DNA of 64,000 bases from Symsagittifera roscoffensis. Lineage: Eukaryota > Xenacoelomorpha > Acoela > Convolutidae. Position 1 is the stretch's first letter; the number at the start of each line of letters is the position of its first letter. The stretch lies in the NCBI RefSeq assembly GCF_963678635.1, contig NC_087070.1, positions 40,493,831 through 40,557,830 on the forward strand. Direction: 5' to 3'. Under the pieces are notes generated by a model, which saw only the letters and a program-made list of their open reading frames with translations, did not search any database and was not told the origin of the DNA. Below are positions 31,742 to 44,800 of this stretch, piece by piece. Made by a program: the position numbers and the translations under genes.

Positions 31742-33032
31742 ACAGTTGACTTCTCTTGCATCTTATTAATAATTTTTCAAGAGTTGTAACATTCGCCCAA
31801 ATATCACACAGCGACGGAGCGTAGAAAAAGTACCTATTAACGACTGGCGGGCGTCAGTTACCTTAATTCTACTCGTTTTTCACCGTCTCGACCTTGCCAG
31901 TTGATTTTCTGGTCTGTTTAGGGCAAAGTAAAAAGTTACCATTTTTAGGCCATCAGTCAAACGACTTTTGATCAGCTTTCGTTTACATGCGAACACAACC
32001 ACATAGCTGAGTCTCGGATCCTCAGACTACGTGATTGTCATTAAAAACACGGCTCGAACAACCTATTTTATTATGTTTTTGTGTGACAGTTTTATATTAA
32101 ATCCATTGGAGATGGATTGACCCTTTCCTTTTTCTAGCTACTCATGCTCTGAAATATTAAATAATAACGTTGTTAATTAAGATCTAGGTATTACAGCAAC
32201 TGTTGAAGTTAGTTTACCCAGTCCCTTCACATATAACAGTCTCTGGGGGACCAAGCCTCCGCTCCCGTGATTTTCTTGAGATAACACTCTTATCTCCTAT
32301 ATTTCGTGTCCCGGGAGGGTTCCGTGGTATTTCTCTTCCCCCCACTGAAGCCTCCGTCTCCACAAATATCCGTCGCTAAGGTTCTTATCGTGTGTTATTG
32401 CCACGATAAGAGGCTTCGTAATTTTCTTGCACGACTGTTCTTCACAATCTCTATCGTGGTTCTGATTTTCGTCTTTTCATTCAAAATGGCCGTCTTTTTT
32501 CTATTTCTCAGAAATGTTCTTCTTCCGATCGAAATTTTAAAAATAAAAATTCTAGAACATTCTGACCCTCCGTCGCAACACTTTTTTGTTCATAAGGCCT
32601 TTAGTCACTTTTTTTTCTGTCGCGGGAAGGTTGTGCTGTGTCATCTGGCAGAATGGCACATACTCCCCGGACAAGTCTCCATCAATGTCCCTATTGATCG
32701 CATAACACCGGGTTATCGTCAAGTAGTTATCCAGTTTTCTGTAACCAATCTTACAAATTGCATAAGAAATTGAAATTTATCTACTCCACCTCAACTCACT
32801 ACGTGTTCACAAATGGCATCGTACTACATCTCACTGCCTTTCAACATTTTCACAAAATTTGCACCATGAGGAGTGTCCTAGATAAAATTTCTTTTCTGAC
32901 TACTTACGTCATCTCGCCATAAAACTTCTTTTCGCCTCTGATTAAAAAGTGGGACGTGGCACGGCCACGCACCCGTTAAAATTAACTTAACTTCACTCAC
33001 CAAGTATAATCAGTCATTTATGCGGTCCTTTC
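31742..33032. repeat. Duplicated block Y, first copy, with an Element C-type LTR
   Basis: Right part of the tandem duplication unit, matching 34252-35543. It contains a 43-base flank, an LTR (31785-32660, minus sense) and 370 bases of Element C 3' UTR with the polypurine motif at 32661-32672. So the duplicated unit included the 3' end of Element C plus its flank. Confidence 0.9.
31785..32660 (-). repeat. Element C-type LTR in the first duplication unit
   Basis: 876 bases. It differs from 34293-35168 at one noticed base (C/A near 31999 and 34508) and is followed by the same ACTCCCCGGAC. It is a by-product of the tandem duplication and not an independent solo LTR. Confidence 0.9.
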
Positions 33033-34251
33033 AATTTAGAAAGTATTTTAAAATGGCACTTTGAAAAAACATTGAAAATTAGAATAAGATGATGCGCATC
33101 GATAGCAGGTCGGATTTCTGACCTAGAGCAGAAAAGACTGAAAGATTTTGCATCAAGAATCTTAAATAGCCAAGAGAAAAACTATTAAGTCATCAAACCA
33201 GAGTTCCTTTGAATTGTATGGGACACTACAACACTCCAATTACAACTTATTAGTAACGGTATTCCTCGGAACCAAGCGATATTCCCAACCACCAAGCCCA
33301 AGCGTTAATCAACCATATAGGAGATTGGAAGATCAAGTTGCCAGTTACACTCTGGGTTTTCTCATGAAAAAAAATCTTTGGTTAGTGTTTCGGTTGAAAC
33401 AGAAAATTTCGAAACAAAAATTTTTGAAGTTTCATTTGTGGAAAACTGATTATCATACAATTTCATAGTATGGGAAACATGCTTTTCATACATTTTCATA
33501 TATGAAAAAAATGCTTATTTTGCTATTTTCATACATACACTTTTATTCTATGAAATTGTATGAAAGAATATGATAAGCATTTTTTTCAAAAATGAAAATT
33601 GTATGACAAGCATTTTTTGTCAACCCGGGCTTGATATAGAATTCAGGATTAAAAAAAGGAGATAATTGACTATCTATTGAGGGCTTTTTGAAAAGCCAAA
33701 GCCCGCCACAGCGAGTTGCTGTGATATTTTTCTCGCCGAAAAAACTGTGTTTTTTTCAACCTAAGAATTTGGTTTGCTTTCTTTTGAACCATTTAAATAA
33801 TAAAAAAAAAACACCAGTTGGAATACGTCACGTGTCCGAAAAACAAATTAAAGAAAACAAAATTGCTTGCTTTGAAACGCATCATAACAAACCTCACAAC
33901 GAGCCCATTTAGCACAAAAGCTGGTTTTTATCCAAAAATACCAAACCGATAAAAATATATAATTAATCAGTGTCTCTTGCTGCACAATTTTGTGAACAAT
34001 AATATGAATAATAATAAAAAATATAATAAATTAGCTTCATTTTGTGCAATAATCCAACAATTTGGAAAAGTTATCCTTGAAAGAGCACCAACTTGAGCAA
34101 GCGCACAATGTATTTCAATCTTAGAAGCGCCGCTGAAAAATTTCTTTCAAGTACCATCTTATATGGACCTGATTAATCAATCTATCTAACAATTATCCAA
34201 AAAAAAATAATAATTGATATGAAGGAAAAATGTGAAATTTTGAAACTTTAC
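33033..34251. repeat. Duplicated block X, second copy
   Basis: Near-identical to 13824-15041. The right edge continues directly into block Y (GAAACTTTAC then GGTTGACTTC), which shows the site as it was before Element B inserted into the first unit. The junction with the preceding Y copy is at AAT, a 3-base overlap. Confidence 0.95.
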
Positions 34252-34292
34252 GGTTGACTTCTCTTGCATCTTATTAATAATTTTTCAAGAGT

Positions 34293-35168
34293 TGTAACAT
34301 TCGCCCAAATATCACACAGCGACGGAGCGTAGAAAAAGTACCTATTAACGACTGGCGGGCGTCAGTTACCTTAATTCTACTCGTTTTTCACCGTCTCGAC
34401 CTTGCCAGTTGATTTTCTGGTCTGTTTAGGGCAAAGTAAAAAGTTACCATTTTTAGGCCATCAGTCAAACGACTTTTGATCAGCTTTCGTTTACATGCGA
34501 ACACAACCAAATAGCTGAGTCTCGGATCCTCAGACTACGTGATTGTCATTAAAAACACGGCTCGAACAACCTATTTTATTATGTTTTTGTGTGACAGTTT
34601 TATATTAAATCCATTGGAGATGGATTGACCCTTTCCTTTTTCTAGCTACTCATGCTCTGAAATATTAAATAATAACGTTGTTAATTAAGATCTAGGTATT
34701 ACAGCAACTGTTGAAGTTAGTTTACCCAGTCCCTTCACATATAACAGTCTCTGGGGGACCAAGCCTCCGCTCCCGTGATTTTCTTGAGATAACACTCTTA
34801 TCTCCTATATTTCGTGTCCCGGGAGGGTTCCGTGGTATTTCTCTTCCCCCCACTGAAGCCTCCGTCTCCACAAATATCCGTCGCTAAGGTTCTTATCGTG
34901 TGTTATTGCCACGATAAGAGGCTTCGTAATTTTCTTGCACGACTGTTCTTCACAATCTCTATCGTGGTTCTGATTTTCGTCTTTTCATTCAAAATGGCCG
35001 TCTTTTTTCTATTTCTCAGAAATGTTCTTCTTCCGATCGAAATTTTAAAAATAAAAATTCTAGAACATTCTGACCCTCCGTCGCAACACTTTTTTGTTCA
35101 TAAGGCCTTTAGTCACTTTTTTTTCTGTCGCGGGAAGGTTGTGCTGTGTCATCTGGCAGAATGGCACA
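34293..35168 (-). repeat. Element C 3' LTR
   Basis: 876 bases, element sense TGTGCC...TGTTACA. A minus-strand AATAAA lies at 34575-34580. Part of the second duplication unit. Confidence 0.92.
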
Positions 35169-35914
35169 TACTCCCCGGACAAGTCTCCATCAATGTCCCT
35201 ATTGATCGCATAACACCGGGTTATCGTCAAGTAGTTATCCAGTTTTCTGTAACCAATCTTACAAATTGCATAAGAAATTGAAATTTATCTACTCCACCTC
35301 AACTCACTACGTGTTCACAAATGGCATCGTACTACATCTCACTGCCTTTCAACATTTTCACAAAATTTGCACCATGAGGAGTGTCCTAGATAAAATTTCT
35401 TTTCTGACTACTTACGTCATCTCGCCATAAAACTTCTTTTCGCCTCTGATTAAAAAGTGGGACGTGGCACGGCCACGCACCCGTTAAAATTAACTTAACT
35501 TCACTCACCAAGTATAATCAGTCATTTATGCGGTCCTTTCAATATTAAAACTAAGAAACTCTGTGGCTAGGAAAGTTCTTGAGTTACCCACCCTTCCCGA
35601 GCAAGTTTACTCAAACTTACCATGTCGCCACACAGTGAATTTGTGTCTTACACAGGTTAACAACTTCAGTCGTGAATAAATAGGTAAATATACTCACCTA
35701 TGTTCCTTATATACATACATAGATAGTAGTAACTAAAATCAACAATTTCAACAGTTTTAACAATTGCAACATTTTTAAAGTTTGGTCTGACCAAATTAGA
35801 TCAAAACAAAAAGTTTAACAAGTTCAATAATCAAAACTTGGTTGATTGGTTTAAGTTTTTACACACAAAGACAATCAAGTTTTTCTCTCCTTCTCTTCTC
35901 TTCTTTGGTCATCT
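35169..35914 (-). other. Element C 3' UTR with polypurine tract
   Basis: GTCCGGGGAGTA (minus strand, 35169-35180) touches the LTR. The rest is AT-rich and has no gene. The duplication ends at 35543. Confidence 0.7.
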
Positions 35915-38534
35915 TCACTCCATCATTTCTCCATCCTGATGTTCAGCGTCACTGTCTTCCAGAACTTTCTCTAACATGTCTAGAGAGTTGCGGGCCGTGC
36001 CCCAACCCTCCTGTTCCAACAGCCTCGGTTTGCAACAAGGTAGCAAGTCCACATTCACCTTCTGCTCCCGGTTCCTGCAAAAGCTGTTGTGAAGACACAG
36101 GCTCACCTTTCGTTCTAGGTCAGCTCTTAAGACCTCTTTCTTCTCATCTTCAGTAACACAAGGCGCTCCAGCTACCCGCTTCACCGCTGTGGTGACCGCG
36201 TTTCTGTGCGTCAAGAAAGCTCTCTTATAGGCTCCGGTCCTATATCTAGCTGGAAAGATTGATAGGCTTCCGTGTTCCTTGACATGTGACGCTTCGCGCG
36301 TTCATACATCCAAGATGTCATCACTGCACGGAACCAAGGCATCAATCTTTGCCTTGATCATATTCTTTCAATGGCTTTAGGTATCCTCAGAACCTTGCAG
36401 GTGGTTCTGAAAAGATCCAATTCACGACTCATTTTAACGTTGCTCAACTGTTCAGGAGTCGGCACGGCCGTCTCCTGCTCACTTGTGTCCGCGTTAGCCT
36501 CCAACCATCTCACTGCTAGCATGGCGCTAACCACCACGATTGACACTTGTTGATTCTGATCGGGCAACCCCGTGGAGTACAACTCCTCCACGTCCCATAC
36601 TAGGATCAGATTCCCGCGTTTGGGGTACCACAACGTCTGCGCCAAGCAGTGGCAAGGATACTCCCCATGGGTTCTCACTATGTTCCTTCGGGTCCGATAC
36701 CCTGAGGCTCCCAGCAACGGTTCCACTTCCATCAGAATTCTATGTAAATCGTCTTTCTCTTCTATGGTGGGGAATTCAGTAGGTAACGCTCCACTCGCTT
36801 TCTGCTTCTGGAACTCACTCACGTTGCCTTCGTTCAGTCTCATGAACTCTTCACCCACAACGTCTTGCAACTCGCCTTCGGATCTCTTCGGGACTGCCCG
36901 AAAGATCTTTGCCAACAAGTCATATGACCTCTCTGACATTCTGGACAACCTCACGCACTTTGGCACAGAGAAAAGTTGGTCAACCAACACTTGTTGCGTC
37001 CTCGCATCCATCACTACCACGTGCGTTGGATACTTGCTATTACAATATGGCGCGGAGCTTGAACCCACCATATATTTTGAACCAGTAGGTCTGTGATAGG
37101 CTTCACTGTCCTTCAGATTCATTTCATTTTCTAGAGCTTCTCGCCAGCCTCCAATCTTCTGCTCTGTCTGTAATGCTCCAGGGAATATTTCCACGCTGAG
37201 GGACGTCACTAGCTCATGGGCACGCTCCAAGCGCTCGAGCGATTCTATCGAACTCGTCATGCTATAAAATCCGAAGGCTGTGATCAGGTTTACGTCTGTC
37301 ACCTCATGGCAGTCCGCGACCAACTCCATGGCACTCTTATCTGATATGCCCAATCTTCCATACAATCGTGTCAGTTGTCGATGCTGCTCGCTCAGCGTAA
37401 TCAGGCAGTGTCCCAGGTTACAAACATGTCCTTCCATCCCGCTGTGTTGAGCCAAGCATGTGCCTTGCTTCAACCAATTACTCGGTGTACCTTCCTCGGA
37501 CAGCTCCGTGGACGGGTTGCTCTTCCTCTTCGTCAATCTCATGGCCAGCAGGTGATGTATCATGGCCAGATCATGTAAACTCGCATCATCATCCCGTTCT
37601 AACATGACATCCGCGGTCATGTCCCAGATTAAGCCTGCGTTAGGATGGGGACACCAGGAAGGTTTCATGAGTTTCCACATCACTACTAGACTGGTTTTCA
37701 AGGGACCGTCCCAAGACTCACAATCAAAACTCACTTGCCCTTTGAGCTCGGGAATCGAGGGTTCGACCACTCGTTCTTCCAAAATAATTCCAAGCTTGGG
37801 TTGTTCCACCATCAACATTCCAATTTCCTTAATCCGTTCAACCCAGAAGTTGAGCACTGTGACTTGCTCATAGTCGAAGTATGCTTCCCTGGCTTCTTCG
37901 TTCACGAAGGGATTATACGCCATCCCCGGTATGCCAGACACATATTGGAACGACTTCAGTTTCCCTAGTGTTGCAAACTCCTTTTGTCCTCTGGCCGTCT
38001 CACTCTCAATTCTTTGTTGGAGTATCTTCTCACCTCTTCCAACTTGCGATAGCTTTCCATATCATTCGACTCCTTGCCTGGCACGGTCAATGGCATGTCC
38101 TGATATAGCTCTAGGAGTGCCCTAAGGAAGTTCCTTTCGCAATCAACTCCCTTTTGCCGAATGATCTTTATACATTCTCCCAACACAGGAGTGGGGATGC
38201 GATCCACCACGAACCTGACAAAGCAAAGGGCATCCTTACGCTTAGCCCATGCTATCGCTGAATCGTCTTTCGAAATCAATGCTCGTAGAGCTTCCATTAA
38301 CTCTAGCTCCTGTTCTCGTGATTTCGAGTCATTACTGGCTTCATTCTCCGCCTTTTTGATGCCCATCAAGCACCAAGCCAACCGTACTTGCAGATCAGTT
38401 CTCACGCAAGGATGAGCCAGGTATGCTGCTACCTTCGCAGGTGCATTCATCGTCTCATCGAAGTATTTCTGGAGGGCCGCCCTCCAAGAAATCTCTAGCA
38501 GTTTTTCCAATCCAATTTCGTTATTTCTGATCAA
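35915..38534 (-). pseudogene. Element C ORF3, broken
   Basis: Three frames cover the ORF3 core: 38534-37965, 37941-36358 and 36214-35915. Blocks match Element B: MKPSWCPHPNA, GTCLAQHS with HVCNLGHC, SVPKCVRLSRMS, THGEYPCHCLAQT, NLILVWDVEEL and MTHRNAVTTAVKR. The N-terminal ~170 residues of the B protein, including its basic run, are missing, and so is the acidic motif at the B C-terminus. Frameshifts near 37950 and 36290. The conserved blocks despite decay show that ORF3 was under selection in the lineage. Confidence 0.85.
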
Positions 38535-38889
38535 TCAAGATCTAAAAAACAAGTCGCGGCTCAGAACCATCATTTTTGGATACAACATCAATCAATTCTT
38601 TAAAACTCTTCATTGAAATTCTTTTCACCATTCTGATTTAAAATTTAGCACCAAGGTGGATCGTCCACCTTTATCTTTGTCAGAGTAGCACGAATAAGCG
38701 CTGTCACCTTGATGACACAAACATAAAACATATCATAACAATAACATAACATAAACACATAAACATCACACACCTATACTATCATATAAAAACCTAATCC
38801 CTAAAACTGTACCTAAAACATAACCTAAACTTAATCCTAATCTCTGTCAAGTTAACTTAATAAAAACCACTTATCGCCGAGCGCAATTC
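38535..38889 (-). other. Element C pol-ORF3 spacer
   Basis: 355 bases with a low-complexity ATAACATAACATAAACA stretch (38720-38770). No gene. The site of the missing ORF3 N-terminus. Confidence 0.6.
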
Positions 38890-41800
38890 TCAGCATATGC
38901 TCAGATAGTATTTTTTATGTAAGTAAACCTCTATGTCAGTTTCTGAAAATATCACATGCACAAGAGCGTACAACTCTCTCGGGTGTAGCTTCCCTCTATT
39001 GGGATCATAAAGTGGCAACGAGAGAGAGGTCACACCTCTCTCAACCAGGAAATCCCTAAGTCGAGTCAAGGCCAATACCAAGCTCTCCGGATTCACGTGT
39101 TGCCTATCAGTAGCTTTCGTAACCAAAAAACACAAATATTTCCCTGGCATCTGTGATGCAACAGGGGGCAACGCTATCATTCCTCCTACACCCGGCCTCT
39201 GTTTCCACAAAAACTCGATATTCTTGTACTCTCTTTTAAAGTCGGCCGCTAGTGCTGTTTTGAAGCTTACGTCCGCAGTTATCGCTATGGCGCACGTGCG
39301 TTCCGTGAGTATGAAATCGCTGTCTGTTATAACGATATTGTTCGAATAGTGGTTCGGGAGATCAAAATACGATTCAAAGATTCGTCCAAAAGGTGGTTTC
39401 TTAGCATTCTCGCCCTCTGTCTCTAGTTCTCCGGTTTCCCTTGCCGATTTCAATTTTTTTATTATGAGATTTTCGGTGTGGGTGAGTCCTACCCCCACTC
39501 CCCGGACAAAAATATCCATCGACGTCCCCGTCGATCGCCCAAAGTCTAGGAGACCGAGGTTGGATTGTGGAACACGTAGAGGACCATCTGGGGCGACCCA
39601 GTTGGACTCGGTATTGTCATGACTGATGTATTTGACGCCGTCTCTATCGACGTCCTGAATCGTCAGGATCGTCTCTTCTGGATCTGTCGGCAGATCATGG
39701 AGCCATTCGAGCACGCGCAAGTTTGTTAGTTCTTGCTCATGAGTCTGTTCCGCTTCTGGTTCGAACTCCACTTCCGGTTCTGATCGATCGTCGATCCAAT
39801 CTTGATCCATATCGTTCACAAGGTCGATTTCTTCTAGCATCGCCACTTCGTCCAGTCCCACCAGCGAGTCTATAACATCACTCACTACTATCCTGTCTAC
39901 AACGAAGTCCTCGCCATACGGATTGTATTTCTTCTGGTTTTTTCCTCTCTTGCTTTGGCGTGTTTCCATAGTGAGAGGAAAGTCAGGCTGTATTCCTTTG
40001 TCGATCTCGGTTTGTTCCGGGCAATCCCAGTCTTCTTCGGCATAGGGTAGAGTTTCATCGTCCACCTCTACTCGCTCAGTCAACTCGAGATCCAGTGGTA
40101 GATCGCAATCGTCCACCACCTCATTTCCGTCGTTCTTGTCGCGAGTACCCCTTTCATTCACTTCACAAGCAGGATCCACTATTAAATAATCTCCCTCTTG
40201 CATGTCCGCTGGGATGCACCAATCCTCCGACGAGGCATTGTGTGGTTTGATGTTCTCGTAATGAGCCGCTCTTCCAGTGCTCAGTCGATAAAAACGACCT
40301 CCTTGGTGCACCTCTGTTATCTGAAATGGACCACGCCATTTCTTTAATAGTTTCTTGGTTCCTTTTGGTGGAACCACTTTCTGGTACACCCAGACGTAAT
40401 CGCCAACTGAGTAGGCTTTTGCATCGGCTGTCCTTTTATCAAACCTCATTTTTTGTCTAATTTGCGCCTGTTGCGTGTTCCTCCTGCATAAGTCATTGAG
40501 GTCCTGTTGTCTTCTAATAACGTCCCACACGTACGTTTGCGGTGCTGTCCTCTTCCCTTCATATTCAGGGTAGAAGAACGTTAACGGGAGTGCTTTTTCG
40601 TGACCCGTCAGCATCATATGCGGACTTATTCCCGTGGTGGAATGCTCCGTGCTGTTGTAAGCACCCATTACTTGCGGCAAGTGCTTGTCCCAGTCATCCA
40701 TGTAGCGTGAGCAGTATACTCTCAACATGGATACCAGTGTGCGATTCTGCCTCTCGACTAGGCCATTCGTTTGCGGGTGATAAGTGGTCGAGTGGGCCTG
40801 CGCTACCTGCGACCTTTTCATTAACTCTTTCGTGAGATCACCTACGAATGCTTTGCCATTGTCCGATTGGAACGTGATGGGGCAGCCATGCCTTGCTATC
40901 CACACATTTATCAAATGATCGCATGTTTCTTCTGCCGATGCTGTCATGCAGGGTGCTGCCTCCGCATACTTCGTAAAATGGTCGATCATTACCAGCACCT
41001 GATTATAACCCGTTGCTGTCATACAGATTTTCTGATGATCAATTTGCACTACTTCGTTGAACCCCGACGACTCTATTGACTGTAGGGGGAACCTTAGTTT
41101 CCTGGGATCCTTTGCCTGTTGACAAGACAGGCATGCGGCTATCCATTTCTCACAAGCCTTCTTCAATCCCGGCCATTCGAATCGTTTTTGTATCCTGTTA
41201 TACACTTTGTCCACGCCTTGATGTCCCATCTGATCATGTGAGCGAAAGAGCAATTCGGTCTGGTACAACTGTGGTAACACTATTGAATTGTATTTATAAA
41301 GGACCTTGTCCTCCTCTTTTCGCTTGCAGGCAACGATTCCGTCCTTATTCAGGTACAACAAGTCGTTTCGCTTCAGGTAGAATTACTTCAGGATTTTATA
41401 GCTGTCTTCTTCCAAGTCTCCCTTGTCAGGTGCTCCATTCTCAATCCATCTCTTCAGACTGCTCGTCATTCTATCATTTCGTTGAGCCCTTAGGAGATCC
41501 GACAGCCTGTACCTGGCTTTCAAATACGTCTTCACCACGTTCATCTGCCCACTCATTATCTCCGGAGCATGAGCATCGTCCATCAACTTGACACACCATA
41601 TCTTTTTCAAAGGCGTCGCTTCTTGCACAGATGGTTCCAGATTGGTACGGACGACCGTACCATGTGGCAGCAATCTGGTTGGGCGTTTTGAAACTGCTAT
41701 CAGCTCGAGCTCGTCTGCGGCATTATCTACCACAGTGCCCTCTTCATCTGAGGTGTATCTGTCCCTGTCTGGATCCTGATGTGTTTCTCGGTCCAGCCCA

Positions 41801-44800
41801 CGCTGCTTCCAGTCTACCAATAAGGAGTGGATTGCGATCTCTCACATATCGGAGTTGGAAGCTGTTTCAGACGTGTTGTCCCAGGACTGGGGTCTCGAGT
41901 CACCACTTGAGTCGACTGATTCCTCAACATCATATTCCAAGTTGTCTGAGATGTTTCTTGACTCGCCGGACAAAACTCTGTCCATCGGTCGCTTCAAAGC
42001 CGACTCCCCGGACAAAATTCTGCCCCTAGGTGGTCTAGTCAGCCTCTCCCCGGACAAGTCGTCCTGCACGGGCTCAAAGGTGTCTGACTCCTCAGAGGAG
42101 ACGTCCTTGACTGGCTCGAAGGTGTCAGACTCCCCGGACATTGTCTCGTCCACGGACGAACAATCTGGGCTTGGCTCGTATTCCTCTTTTGCATCCGTGA
42201 AGTGCACTCTCCTCGTGAAGCTAGATTTCGATCTGATCCTGACTTCCTCAGTAGTTTGGTTCTGGTTCAATGTTCCATATTCAGTGAAAGAAGTTCTCAA
42301 CAAGACTTCTCTCGGCATCGAGGTCACCAGCTGGTTGACGATCGACCTGCAATCCCGTTCAACGCCTCGGCTGCGAATGGACACTGGCCTTTTCGCTGTT
42401 CTCTCGGTGACAGTCAACCGCTGCATGGTCTCCATCCATTCACGATCATGCCTATCCACTTCCCTATCCAACAAGTCGCGGAGTTTTCCCATGACCTCCG
42501 GCGCCACGTTCACCGTCTTGTTCAATAAAGCGATGCTGTTTATACCCAGCCTGGTCAGCTCTTGCTGTACCAAGTTGGATCGGACTAGCAGATCCAACGG
42601 AACGGGCTCGCCTCTGGCTAAAAGCTTTATCTCCGCGGCCGTCTCCACTGGAAGGTCAGGGTGTCCAGGTATAGGATGTCCTGACTTGTCTAACCACCTA
42701 GTAAGTGGCAGCTTGTCGTAGGTTTCTTTGTCCAGAAAGGAAAACCCGTCTTTGATCTCTGATTGGTTAGCTTGCTTCTCCTCGAGGCGCTCATAAAATT
42801 CTGTCTTTTTACTGAGGCTATCTGCGTTCTGGTGCTTGTCACGGGTACGGTGCTCTATGATCATGTGGTATCCATCCAGGCGCACAATCCAACGACCAAT
42901 ATAGCTTTGGTCCATCGAATAGGTTTTCAGCCAGGCAAGGGCACGATTATCCACACGTAACTTGAAGGGAGCACTCCCCAAGTAGGCCCTGTATTTTTCC
43001 ACCAAAGTGATCACCGCAAACATCTCCGCTTTTGGTGCGCCGTACTTCATTTCAGTATCACTCAGGACTTTACTCCCGTAGGCTATCGGACGAAGAACCG
43101 TTCTCCCGTTCCACTCCTGCTCTTGGTGAAGTATGCCCGATATCGCAACCACTGATGCATCCGTGTCCAGCACGAACATTCCCTTCTCTGTTGGCATGCC
43201 GAGGACCGGTGCCTCGCAAAGTTCACGCTTGATGTTTTCAAATGAAACTTGTGCCTCATCAGTCCAGGTGAACTTTTTGCCCTTGTTTCTCATCAGCCTC
43301 TGCATGGGGTATATCTTGTCAGCATACCCCTTGATGAACTCTCGATAATAATTTGCGAATCCCAGAAAACTCATCAGCTGTGTATCTGTTTTAGGTGCCT
43401 TCCAGGTCAGCACCGCTTCAACCGCTTCGCGATCTGGTCTCACTCCATGTTTGTCAACCAGGCGGCCCAGATACTTTATGGAATCCCTGAGGATTTCACA
43501 CTTAGAGGGTTTGCATTTCAGACCCGCCTGCTTCATGCAAGAAAACACCTCCTCCAACCTTTCTATGTGGTCTTCTAAGGTTGGTGTTGCAATCACGACA
43601 TCATCGACATAACACATAATGAGATTCCCGTATTTCTTAGTGACGCTCGTGAGTGCCTGGGCCATCAGTCGCTGGAATGTGGCCGTCGCGTTGCACAATC
43701 CGAATGGCATCCTCTTCCACTGGAACAGTCCCAGCTCACACGCGAAACCAGTTTTCTCTCGATCTTGCTTTCTGAGTGGCACTTGCCAGAATGCGGAGCC
43801 CAAATCCAACGTCGTGAAGAACTTAGCGTCTCCCAGCTTGGATAGGCTCTCATCGATGCGGGGAATCGGGTATGCGTCCTTTATAGTCACTGCGTTCAGA
43901 TACCGGAAATCACAACAAAATCTGAGTTGTCCCCCTTTCTTTTTCGCCATGACCACGCCACAAGCCCATGGGGACTTCGACGGCTCAATCATGTCGTACT
44001 CCATTAACATTTCAATTTCTTTCCTACACGCTTCTGACTTGTTTGGGGTCATTCTTCTCGCCCCTTCCCTATGAGGTACCGAGCCCTCTTCTATCTCAAT
44101 CTCGTGCTCTACAAAATTGCAACAACCTATATCGGCCTTATGCTTTGAAAAAACGTCTGCGTTCCGATCTAGCACCGCCCTGAGCGAATCTAGTTCCTTG
44201 TCAGATATTTTACCCTTCAGATGTTCTATCTCAGGTAGGACAGGCCTATTCGCTGCTAACTCTGTTTCCGTCGGCCTCTCAGGAAAGTTGGAACAACTAG
44301 ACAGCCCATCATCTGTTTCCGACTTCATTGAAAACAATTTCCTGGAAGATCTCAATTCAATTACTCTTTTCATTATACATTCTTGGTTCGCATGTAATGG
44401 ACATTTAGTTACATCAAACTTCTTCAAGTTCTCCACACTCAGAAAGTCTGTGTTCAGAGGCAAAGCGTAGCCAAGTTTCTTTCCCCTCTGTATTGTCACT
44501 GTTGTTGCTTCTGTGTTCAATAACACACTCACACACAGTCCGCTCTGAGTGAGTGAGAAGCTTCTTCCTAAAATAGCCGAGCTTTTACTGTTTGGATTTG
44601 GTACCAGACACACCTGTCTGTCATTGCTGAGTTCATTCAAGTTCCTCGTCCTAAACGTCGCTACTACGGCTTGGTTCGGTTTTAATCTAACTTTTCGATC
44701 CAGAAAAATCGGCACCTTGGCCTGATTAATTAAGATCTTATTAAGGGGTCTTTTTTCATACTTTCTCTCAGGATCCTTGATCCTAATCAATCCGTCATTG

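Noticed and set aside
32306-32773. 155-codon ORF repeated in the C-type LTRs (also 34814-35281 and 52010-52393)
   Set aside because: It is antisense to the element, its end changes with the flank, and it has no recognised domain.
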